Shown one piece after another: positions 1-7,827 of a DNA stretch of 64,000 nt. Location of the stretch: the NCBI GenBank assembly GCA_036785325.1, contig JAXIVH010000037.1:3466689-3530688 (forward strand), read 5' to 3'. The notes beneath the pieces are model-generated. The model saw nothing but the letters and a program-made list of their open reading frames with translations, was not told the origin of the DNA and made no database searches. Each line of letters begins with the position of its first letter. Position 1 is the stretch's first letter. The DNA is from Urophycis tenuis. Lineage: Eukaryota > Chordata > Actinopteri > Gadiformes > Phycidae. Made by a program: the position numbers and the translations under genes.

Positions 1-522
1 AGGGCTAAGGTTAGGGTTAGGGTTATGGCTGAGGTTAGGGTTAAGGTTAGGTTTGAGGTTAGTGTTAAGGTTAGGGCCAAGGTTAGGGTTAGGGTTAAGG
101 TTAGGGTTAGGGCTAAGGTAAGGGTTAGGGTTATGGCTGAGGCTAGGGTTAGGGCTAAAGTTAGGGCAAAGGTTAGAGTTAGGGTTAGCGTTAGAGTTAG
201 GGTAGGGTTAGTGTTGGAGGTTAGGGTAGGCTTAGGGTTAGAGTTAGAGTAGGGGTTAGGGTTAGAGTTAGAGTAGGGGTTAGGGTTAGTGTTAAGGCTA
301 AGGTTAGGGGTTGAGGTTAGTGTTAAGATTAGGGCCAAGGTAAGGGTTAGTGTTAGGGTTGAGTTAGGGTTAGGGCTAAGGTTAGGCCTATGGTTAGGGT
401 TGGGGTTGAGGTTATCCCTAGGGTTAGAGTTAGAGCTAGAGATTGAGGAAGGTAGAGTCAAGGTGAGACAGTGAGTATATATATTTAATATATTTTTTTT
501 TAGTAAATAAATACATCGAGAG

Positions 523-637
523 ACTCACAGCTGGAGTGGGTTTTAATCTTTGTATTCAAGGTTGTTCCTCCTCTTTTGATTCCTCGCTGGTGGTGCGTCG
601 TCTCCACCTAGTGGTCGTTTTGTGAAGAAGAGTTATA
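523..637 (+). repeat. Module A, first copy in tail
   Basis: Begins TCACAGCTGGAGTGGG and ends CTAGTGGTCGTTTTGTGAA plus a short extension. It aligns along its length with 829-943 at an offset of 306 bp, with scattered substitutions and small gaps. The two are an old internal duplication within the tail. A third, shorter match (TCACAGCTGGAGTGAG) lies in the core at 1309-1324. Each is preceded by AT-rich sequence. The family is not recognised; it could be a fragment of an old transposable element. Confidence 0.75.
600..614 (-). promoter_or_regulatory. CTCF-like motif in module A
   Basis: The minus strand reads CCACTAGGTGGAGAC. By my comparison it fits the core CTCF consensus CCASYAGRKGGCRSY at 13 of 15 positions. 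This is a motif match by eye only. It recurs in every M and L tail and is missing from S units. Confidence 0.35.
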
Positions 638-696
638 GAAATAGAAATAGAAATACTCTATTGTTCCCAGGTTGGGAAATTGCATTAATAGGTAAG

Positions 697-713
697 TAAT
701 AATAATAATAATA
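697..713 (+). repeat. (TAA)n microsatellite
   Basis: Short TAA run in the tail. In U13, U14, U19 and U20 it is 9 bp longer and interrupted by CAA, which separates two tail subtypes among L units. Confidence 0.85.
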
Positions 714-741
714 GGTAATTGCAATAGTTGGTAAGGTAATC

Positions 742-821
742 TATATTTAATTTATTTATTTATATTTGTATATTTATTTAGTCTATTTATTTATTCATTT
801 TTGTTTATTTATTTATTTAGA
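742..821 (+). repeat. AT-rich TTTA run
   Basis: Low-complexity TTTA/ATTT repeats with a few interruptions, sitting between the two module A copies in every tail. The L units with the long TAA allele read TTGATTT here where the others read TTAATTT. Confidence 0.8.
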
Positions 822-828
822 TAAAGAG

Positions 829-943
829 GATCACAGCTGGAGTGAGTTTTTAGTCTTTGTGTTAAAGGCTGGTTGCCTTCTTTTGATTCTTCAGTGGTGG
901 TCCATCGCCTCCATCTAGTGGTCGTTTTGTGAATAACAGTTGG
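829..943 (+). repeat. Module A', second copy in tail
   Basis: Diverged tandem relative of 523-637, sharing TCACAGCTGGAGTG at its start and CTAGTGGTCGTTTTGTGAA near its end. The copies differ mainly in the middle (GGTTGTTCCTCC against GGCTGGTTGCC). Confidence 0.75.
907..921 (-). promoter_or_regulatory. CTCF-like motif in module A'
   Basis: The minus strand reads CCACTAGATGGAGGC, matching the core CTCF consensus at 14 of 15 positions by eye; the mismatch is A for C after TGG. It has the same orientation as the motif at 600-614, about 307 bp away. Confidence 0.4.
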
Positions 944-1308
944 TAAGGTAATATAAATGGGTTGTGTAGAGAGCCCGTTCTTTCGATGGCCCTGGCTCGG
1001 TTAGGTTCGTTAGAGTTATCTCGATGACCCCCCCCACCTCATCCAACGACTCGGTAGTTGAATAGGGGATCAAAGGCAGTTGCACTCGCCAATATCTAGT
1101 CATCCGCAGCTCTCTTTTCCCATATTACCAAGAATGAAGTAAAACGAAATGGTTATCTGTCTTGTTGTGATATAACCGCTGATTTGGAGATATAGACTTG
1201 TTTTTCCTTTTCCCAAAGGTTTTCTTTGTTCCAAGATGGAGGTCAATCTAGTTTGATTGAAGGTACTTCCAATGCATTGGTATATTTACTTATTTGAATA
1301 AAGACGAG

Positions 1309-1324
1309 TCACAGCTGGAGTGAG
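1309..1324 (+). repeat. Third TCACAGCTGGAGTG element, in core
   Basis: TCACAGCTGGAGTGAG preceded by AT-rich sequence and AATAAAG, like the starts of the two tail modules at 525 and 831. Only the first part of the module is recognisable, so this is probably an older truncated relative. Confidence 0.6.
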
Positions 1325-1557
1325 ACTTTTCTTTTCCATTTCTATTTGAGTATAAACGTGCTATCGAAATATTAGGACACGTCATCAGTAGTGGACCCTG
1401 GGATCATAGGGTGTTTCTGGCCATTGTCACTATACACCCTCACCCAAGGGAGGCCCCCCCGAGAGTGATCAATTCTCAAGGTGTGTCGTTTCCGAAATGG
1501 AATTGGTATTGGGTTTAAGCTTTTTCAAGGAGTGATCATTTGTTGAGGTAACGTCGA

Positions 1558-1578
1558 GGTAAGTAAAGGTAAGTAAAA
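1558..1578 (+). promoter_or_regulatory. Tandem splice-donor-like sequence
   Basis: Two 10-bp copies of GGTAAGTAAA, each a near-perfect metazoan 5' splice site. About 50 bp further on, the minus strand has another strong donor-like sequence, GGGGGTAAGTATGTG (around 1623-1637). No exon is evident, so these may be chance or remnants of a transposable element. Confidence 0.3.
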
Positions 1579-1671
1579 CACTTTTTAGGATACATTGTTT
1601 TGGTTATGGAGAGGAGGGGGCACATACTTACCCCCTGACCAGCACAAACCAGTTGTTAACACCGCTAGGTA

Positions 1672-1694
1672 GCCCTGGTTTGGCCAATCAGGGC
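1672..1694 (+). promoter_or_regulatory. CCAAT box in an inverted repeat
   Basis: GCCCTGGTT and AATCAGGGC are 9-bp arms (8 of 9 complementary) around TGGCC. The right half contains GGCCAATCAGG, a full match to the NF-Y binding core. It stands directly upstream of the GC-rich minisatellite on the + strand. Promoter function is inferred. Confidence 0.4.
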
Positions 1695-1753
1695 CGGAGC
1701 TTGGTTCTTGTCCTCTGTTGGGTCCAGATGAACTAGCAGAAAACTGGGGTCAC

Positions 1754-1940
1754 GAAGGACCGAGGCCAGCCGTGACAAAGCACTGCCTCCACGGTCCCCC
1801 AATGCAGCTATCCTCAGCGATGGGTGTCCAGACCTAGGAAAGACCAAGACCAGCCCCGACCAGCGGTGCCTTCCCAGTCGGTCCCAGGGTAGGAAAGGCC
1901 AAGGCCAGCCGCGACTAAGCACTGCCTCCCTGGCCCCTCC
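1754..1940 (+). repeat. GC-rich three-copy minisatellite
   Basis: Three related copies at about 1754-1800, 1836-1888 and 1891-1940 share the pattern AGGAMMGRCCAAGRCCAGCC, a GAC step, then RCACTGCCTCC or a close variant. Copies 1 and 3 share AAGCACTGCCTCC; copy 2 is more diverged. The block is GC- and CpG-richer than its surroundings and lies about 250 bp upstream of the telomere-like tract. The minus-strand 108-codon ORF (1665-1991) found here in most units starts with GTG and has no in-frame ATG, so I do not call it a gene. Confidence 0.7.
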
Positions 1941-2138
1941 AGGACCCCATGCCGAACAGCCTGTTAATAACAATTCCTGTGCCCCATACACCGCGCGACT
2001 ACAGAGATTGTGTAGGAAGTTGACCTTAGAGAAGACTCAATGGCTTACTTTCCTCACCCAAAACAACAATTTCTTGGGGTAGTCTATTCTCGCCGTAGGT
2101 ACTTCGGTAATGGTTTTTTTTGTGAAAAGTTTTCCGGA

Positions 2139-2156
2139 TGAAATGCATGCTGGGTA
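2139..2156 (-). promoter_or_regulatory. ZNF143/Staf-like site
   Basis: The minus strand reads TACCCAGCATGCATTTCA. It matches the published Staf/ZNF143 site consensus (YWCCCRNMATSCMYYRCG) at 16 of 18 positions by eye. An ETS-like TCCGGAAAA follows on the same strand (2129-2137) and GGAGGAAGAAG precedes it. ZNF143 plus ETS sites are typical of CpG and snRNA-type promoters. The site is present in every unit just before the telomeric tract. Function is inferred. Confidence 0.4.
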
Positions 2157-2186
2157 ATTGTCTTCTTCCTCCAATATGTCAAGTGT

Positions 2187-3079
2187 AGGTTAAGGTTAGG
2201 GTAGATTTAGGGGTAGAGTTAGCAGTTAACCTTAACGTTAGGTTTGAAGTAAATGGGAGGGGTTGCGGTTAGGGTTAAGGTTAGGGCTGAGGTTAGGGTT
2301 AGGTATAAGGTTACGGTTTAGGGTTAAGGTTAGGGTTAAGGTTAGGGTTACGGTTAGGGCTAAGGTTAGGGCTAAGGTTACAGTAAGGGTTAGGGTTAGC
2401 GTTACGGTTAGGGTAAGGTTAGGGTTAGGGTTAGAGGTTAGGGGTTAGGGGTTAGGGTTAAGATGAGGGCTGAGGTTAGGGTTAAGGTTAGGGCTGAGGT
2501 TAGGGTTAGGTTTAAGGTTAGGGATAAGGATAGGGTTGGGGTTACGGCTGAGATTGGGGTTAAGGTTAGGGTTGAGGTTAGGGTTAGTGTTATGGATAAG
2601 GTTAGGTTAAGTGTTAGGGCCAAGGTTAGGGTTAAGGTTATGGTTAAGATTAGGGTTAGGGCTAGAATTAGGGTTAGGGCTAAGGTTAGGGTTAGGGTTA
2701 TGGCTGAGGTTAGGGTTAAGGTTAGGTTTGAGGTTAGTGTTAAGGTTAGGGCCAAGGTTAGGGTTAGGGTTAAGGTTAGGGTTAGGGCTAAGGTAAGGGT
2801 TAGGGTTATGGCTGAGGCTAGGGTTAGGGCTAAAGTTAGGGCAAAGGTTAGAGTTAGGGTTAGCGTTAGAGTTAGGGTAGGGTTAGTGTTGGAGGTTAGG
2901 GTAGGCTTAGGGTTAGAGTTAGAGTAGGGGTTAGGGTTAGACTTAGAGTAGGGGTTAGGGTTAGTGTTAAGGCTAAGGTTAGGGGTTGAGGTTAGTGTTA
3001 AGATTAGGGCCAAGGTAAGGGTTAGTGTTAGGGTTGAGTTAGGGTTAGGGCTAAGGTTAGGCCTATGGTTAGGGTTGGG
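2187..3079 (+). repeat. Degenerate telomeric hexamer tract (reference copy)
   Basis: About 890 bp of head-to-tail hexamers related to TTAGGG, with frequent TTAAGG, CTAAGG, CTGAGG, TTAGAG, TTAGTG, TTATGG and TTACGG and a few 5- or 7-bp steps. The G-rich strand is + in all 25 units. Several GGG/GGGG runs at 2422-2457 could form a G-quadruplex. The hexamer period keeps several frames open, giving VR/VK/AE, LG/LR and (minus strand) TL/NP dipeptide translations; these are not genes. Confidence 0.95.
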
Positions 3080-5753
3080 TTCGTTAGAGTTATCTCGATG
3101 ACCCCCCCCACCTCATCCAACGACTCGGTAGTTGAATAGGGGATCAAAGGCAGTTGCACTCGCCAATATCTAGTCATCCGCAGCTCTCTTTTCCCATATT
3201 ACCAAGAATGAAGTAAAACGAAATGGTTATCTGTCTTGTTGTGATATAACCGCTGATTTGGAGATATAGACTTGTTTTTCCTTCTCCCAAAGGTTTTCTT
3301 TGTTCCAAGATGAAGGTCAATCTTGTTTGATTGAAGGTACTTCCAATGCATTGGTATATTTACTTATTTGAATAAAGACGAGTCACAGCTGGAGTGAGAC
3401 TTTTCTATTCAATTTCTATTTGAGTATAAACGTGCTATCGAAATATTAGGACACGTCATCAGTAGTAGACCCTGGGATCATAGAGTGTTTCTGGCCATTG
3501 TCACTATACACCCTCACCCAAGGGAGGCCCCCCCGAGAGTGATCAATTCTCAAGGTGTGTCGTTTCCGAAATGGAATTGGTATTGGGTTTAAGCTTTTTT
3601 AGGAGTGATCATTTGTTGAGGTAACGTTGAGGTAAGTAAAGGTAAGTAAAACACTTTTTAGGATACATTGTTTTGGTTATGGAGAGGAGGGGGCACATAC
3701 TTACCCCCTGACCAGCACAAACCAGTTGTTAACACCGCTAGGTAGCCCTGGTTTGGCCAATCAGGGCCGGAGCTTGGTTCTTGTCCTCTGTTGGGTCCAG
3801 ATGAACTAGCAGAAAACTGGGGTCACGAAGGACCGAGGCCAGCCGTGACAAAGCACTGCCTCCACGGTCCCCCAATGCAGCTATCCTCAGCGATGGGTGT
3901 CCAGACCTAGGAAAGACCAAGACCAGCCCCGACCAGCGGTGCCTTCCCAGTCGGTCCCAGGGTAGGAAAGGCCAAGGCCAGCCGCGACTAAGCACTGCCT
4001 CCCTGGCCCCTCCAGGACCCCATGCCGAACAGCCTGTTAATAACAATTCCTGTGCCCCATACACCGCGCGACTACAGAGATTGTGTAGGAAGTTGACCTT
4101 AGAGAAGACTCAATGGCTTACTTTCCTCACCCAAAACAACAATTTCTTGGGGTAGTCTATTCTCGCCGTAGGTACTTCGGTAATGGGTTTTTTTGTGAAA
4201 AGTTTTCCGGATGAAATGCATGCTGGGTAATTGTCTTCTTCCTCCAATATGTCAAGTGTAGGTTAAGGTTAGGGTAGATTTAGGGGTAGAGTTAGCAGTT
4301 AACCTTAACGTTAGGTTTGAAGTAAATGGGAGGGGTTGCGGTTAGGGTTAAGGTTAGGGCTGAGGTTAGGGTTAGGTATAAGGTTACGGTTTAGGGTTAA
4401 GGTTAGGGTTAAGGTTAGGGTTACGGTTAGGGCTAAGGTTAGGGCTAAGGTTACAGTAAGGGTTAGGGTTAGCGTTACGGTTAGGGTAAGGTTAGGGTTA
4501 GGGTTAGAGGTTAGGGGTTAGGGGTTAGGGTTAAGATGAGGGCTGAGGTTAGGGTTAAGGTTAGGGCTGAGGTTAGGGTTAGGTTTAAGGTTAGGGATAA
4601 GGATAGGGTTGGGGTTACGGCTGAGATTGGGGTTAAGGTTAGGGTTGAGGTTAGGGTTAGTGTTATGGATAAGGTTAGGTTAAGTGTTAGGGCCAAGGTT
4701 AGGGTTAAGGTTATGGTTAAGATTAGGGTTAGGGCTAGAATTAGGGTTAGGGCTAAGGTTAGGGTTAGGGTTATGGCTGAGGTTAGGGTTAAGGTTAGGT
4801 TTGAGGTTAGTGTTAAGGTTAGGGCCAAGGTTAGGGTTAGGGTTAAGGTTAGGGTTAGGGCTAAGGTAAGGGTTAGGGTTATGGCTGAGGCTAGGGTTAG
4901 GGCTAAAGTTAGGGCAAAGGTTAGAGTTAGGGTTAGCGTTAGAGTTAGGGTAGGGTTAGTGTTGGAGGTTAGGGTAGGCTTAGGGTTAGAGTTAGAGTAG
5001 GGGTTAGGGTTAGAGTTAGAGTAGGGGTTAGGGTTAGTGTTAAGGCTAAGGTTAGGGGTTGAGGTTAGTGTTAAGATTAGGGCCAAGGTAAGGGTTAGTG
5101 TTAGGGTTGAGTTAGGGTTAGGGCTAAGGTTAGGCCTATGGTTAGGGTTGGGGTTGAGGTTATCCCTAGGGTTAGAGTTAGAGCTAGAGATTGAGGAAGG
5201 TAGAGTCAAGGTGAGACAGTGAGTATATATATTTAATATATTTTTTTTTAGTAAATAAATACATCGAGAGACTCACAGCTGGAGTGGGTTTTAATCTTTG
5301 TATTCAAGGTTGTTCCTCCTCTTTTGATTCCTCGCTGGTGGTGCGTCGTCTCCACCTAGTGGTCGTTTTGTGAAGAAGAGTTATAGAAATAGAAATAGAA
5401 ATACTCTATTGTTCCCAGGTTGGGAAATTGCATTAATAGGTAAGTAATAATAATAATAATAGGTAATTGCAATAGTTGGTAAGGTAATCTATATTTAATT
5501 TATTTATTTATATTTGTATATTTATTTAGTCTATTTATTTATTCATTTTTGTTTATTTATTTATTTAGATAAAGAGGATCACAGCTGGAGTGAGTTTTTA
5601 GTCTTTGTGTTAAAGGCTGGTTGCCTTCTTTTGATTCTTCAGTGGTGGTCCATCGCCTCCATCTAGTGGTCGTTTTGTGAATAACAGTTGGTAAGGTAAT
5701 ATAAATGGGTTGTGTAGAGAGCCCGTTCTTTCGATGGCCCTGGCTCGGTTAGG
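3080..5753 (+). repeat. Macrosatellite unit U2 (M class)
   Basis: Core haplotype B (CCTTCTCCC, GATGAAGG, CTTGTTTG, CTATTCAA, GTTGAGG) with two uncommon variants, AGTAGTAGACC and ATAGAGTG near 3470-3485, shared only with U7. Telomeric tract 4260-5194, of the GGATAAGGATAGGG type. The tail lacks the 101-bp segment. Confidence 0.92.
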
Positions 5754-7827
5754 TTCGTTAGAGTTATCTCGATGACCCCCCCCACCTCATCCAACGACTC
5801 GGTAGTTGAATAGGGGATCAAAGGCAGTTGCACTCGCCAATATCTAGTCATCCGCAGCTCTCTTTTCCCATATTACCAAGAATGAAGTAAAACGAAATGG
5901 TTATCTGTCTTGTTGTGATATAACCGCTGATTTGGAGATATAGACTTGTTTTTCCTTTTCCCAAAGGTTTTCTTTGTTCCAAGATGGAGGTCAATCTAGT
6001 TTGATTGAAGGTACTTCCAATGCATTGGTATATTTACTTATTTGAATAAAGACGAGTCACAGCTGGAGTGAGACTTTTCTTTTCCATTTCTATTTGAGTA
6101 TAAACGTGCTATCGAAATATTAGGACACGTCATCAGTAGTGGACCCTGGGATCATAGGGTGTTTCTGGCCATTGTCACTATACACCCTCACCCAAGGGAG
6201 GCCCCCCCGAGAGTGATCAATTCTCAAGGTGTGTCGTTTCCGAAATGGAATTGGTATTGGGTTTAAGCTTTTTCAAGGAGTGATCATTTGTTGAGGTAAC
6301 GTCGAGGTAAGTAAAGGTAAGTAAAACACTTTTTAGGATACATTGTTTTGGTTATGGAGAGGAGGGGGCACATACTTACCCCCTGACCAGCACAAACCAG
6401 TTGTTAACACCGCTAGGTAGCCCTGGTTTGGCCAATCAGGGCCGGAGCTTGGTTCTTGTCCTCTGTTGGGTCCAGATGAACTAGCAGAAAACTGGGGTCA
6501 CGAAGGACCGAGGCCAGCCGTGACAAAGCACTGCCTCCACGGTCCCCCAATGCAGCTATCCTCAGCGATGGGTGTCCAGACCTAGGAAAGACCAAGACCA
6601 GCCCCGACCAGCGGTGCCTTCCCAGTCGGTCCCAGGGTAGGAAAGGCCAAGGCCAGCCGCGACTAAGCACTGCCTCCCTGGCCCCTCCAGGACCCCATGC
6701 CGAACAGCCTGTTAATAACAATTCCTGTGCCCCATACACCGCGCGACTACAGAGATTGTGTAGGAAGTTGACCTTAGAGAAGACTCAATGGCTTACTTTC
6801 CTCACCCAAAACAACAATTTCTTGGGGTAGTCTATTCTCGCCGTAGGTACTTCGGTAATGGTTTTTTTTGTGAAAAGTTTTCCGGATGAAATGCATGCTG
6901 GGTAATTGTCTTCTTCCTCCAATATGTCAAGTGTAGGTTAAGGTTAGGGTAGATTTAGGGGTAGAGTTAGCAGTTAACCTTAACGTTAGGTTTGAAGTAA
7001 ATGGGAGGGGTTGCGGTTAGGGTTAAGGTTAGGGCTGAGGTTAGGGTTAGGTATAAGGTTACGGTTTAGGGTTAAGGTTAGGGTTAAGGTTAGGGTTACG
7101 GTTAGGGCTAAGGTTAGGGCTAAGGTTACAGTAAGGGTTAGGGTTAGCGTTGCGGTTAGGGTAAGGTTAGGGTTAGGGTTAGAGGTTAGGGGTTAGGGGT
7201 TAGGGTTAAGATGAGGGCTGAGGTTAGGGTTAAGGTTAGGGCTGAGGTTAGGGTTAGGTTTAAGGTTAGGGATAAGGATAGGGTTGGGGTTACGGCTGAG
7301 ATTGGGGTTAAGGTTAGGGTTGAGGTTAGGGTTAGTGTTATGGATAAGGTTAGGTTAAGTGTTAGGGCCAAGGTTAGGGTTAAGGTTATGGTTAAGATTA
7401 GGGTTAGGGCTAGAATTAGGGTTAGGGCTAAGGTTAGGGTTAGGGTTATGGCTGAGGTTAGGGTTAAGGTTAGGTTTGAGGTTAGTGTTAAGGTTAGGGC
7501 CAAGGTTAGGGTTAGGGTTAAGGTTAGGGTTAGGGCTAAGGTAAGGGTTAGGGTTATGGCTGAGGCTAGGGTTAGGGCTAAAGTTAGGGTAAAGGTTAGA
7601 GTTAGGGTTAGCGTTAGAGTTAGGGTAGGGTTAGTGTTGGAGGTTAGGGTAGGCTTAGGGTTAGAGTTAGAGTAGGGGTTAGGGTTAGAGTTAGAGTAGG
7701 GGTTAGGGTTAGTGTTAAGGCTAAGGTTAGGGGTTGAGGTTAGTGTTAAGATTAGGGCCAAGGTAAGGGTTAGTGTTAGGGTTGAGTTAGGGTTAGGGCT
7801 AAGGTTAGGCCTATGGTTAGGGTTGGG
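5754..7827 (+). repeat. Macrosatellite unit U3 (S class)
   Basis: Core haplotype A with CTTTTTCAAGG. Tract 6935-7827 carries TTAGGGTAAAGG where most units have TTAGGGCAAAGG; this allele is shared with U10, U16, U17, U22 and U23. It has a private AGCGTTGCGG at about 7147. Confidence 0.92.

Larger units (their letters stand above)
1..1005 (+). repeat. Macrosatellite unit U0 (M class, left-truncated)
   Basis: The window opens inside a unit. Bases 1-446 are the distal part of its degenerate telomeric hexamer tract (TTAGGG with TTAAGG, CTAAGG, TTAGAG and TTATGG variants). Bases 408-1007 are the optional 600-bp tail that defines the M class, without the 101-bp segment seen in L units. There is no gene: the open frames at 25-252 and 289-474 are hexamer dipeptide repeats. 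Confidence 0.9.
408..1007 (+). repeat. Optional 600-bp tail segment (reference copy, M type)
   Basis: This block follows the telomeric tract in M and L units and is absent from all ten S units. S units join the tract directly to TTCGTTAGAG. The sequence GGTT occurs at both ends (404-407 and 1004-1007), so S is explained by loss of exactly one 600-bp interval between 4-bp microhomologies. It contains the end of the tract, an AT-rich stretch, (GAAATA)n and (TAA)n microsatellites, two diverged copies of a 115-bp module, and a TTTA-rich run. I see no gene. Confidence 0.85.
1006..3079 (+). repeat. Macrosatellite unit U1 (S class), reference unit
   Basis: Complete unit of 2,074 bp: core 1006-2186, degenerate telomeric tract 2187-3079, no tail. 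Core haplotype A (GATGGAGG, CTAGTTTG, CTTTTCCA, GTCGAGG) with the CTTTTTCAAGG allele. It has a private tract variant, GACTTAGAGTAGG near 2940. The sub-elements of the core are annotated here once; they recur at the same offsets in every other unit. Confidence 0.93.

Noticed and set aside
778..781. FSDD in place of the canonical YADD in the RT (protein residue numbers, not bases)
   Set aside because: Both catalytic aspartates are present, and I regard F-S-D-D as ordinary for fish CR1/L2/Rex1-type elements, not as an inactivating change.
985..1020. tRNA-like A/B box words (TGGCTCGGTTAGG, GGTTCG)
   Set aside because: The words are too close together and no cloverleaf can be drawn; GGTTCG is not followed by the conserved A-N-N-C.
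915..1103. 62-codon minus-strand ORF with an ATG, present in M and L units
   Set aside because: It spans the boundary between the optional tail and the next core and is destroyed in all S units. There is no domain, and its conservation is no better than flanking DNA.
1621..1637. ATACTTACC resembling the 5' end of U1 snRNA, with TCACGAAGG further on
   Set aside because: Only two short words match, spaced about 130 bp apart instead of about 25 in U1, with no Sm site or stem-loops; it is the complement of a donor-like GGTAAGTAT.
1665..1991. 108-codon minus-strand ORF in every core, possible conserved microprotein
   Set aside because: Starts with GTG, no in-frame ATG, no recognisable domain, overlaps a GC-rich minisatellite, and is frameshifted in U20.
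2263..3013. ORFs of 61, 154 and 191-242 codons encoding VR/VK, LG/LR and TL/NP dipeptide repeats, repeated in every unit
   Set aside because: They are six-frame translations of degenerate TTAGGG hexamers, which keep several frames open; many start with TTG or GTG, and both strands are open at the same place. No codon structure beyond the hexamer period.
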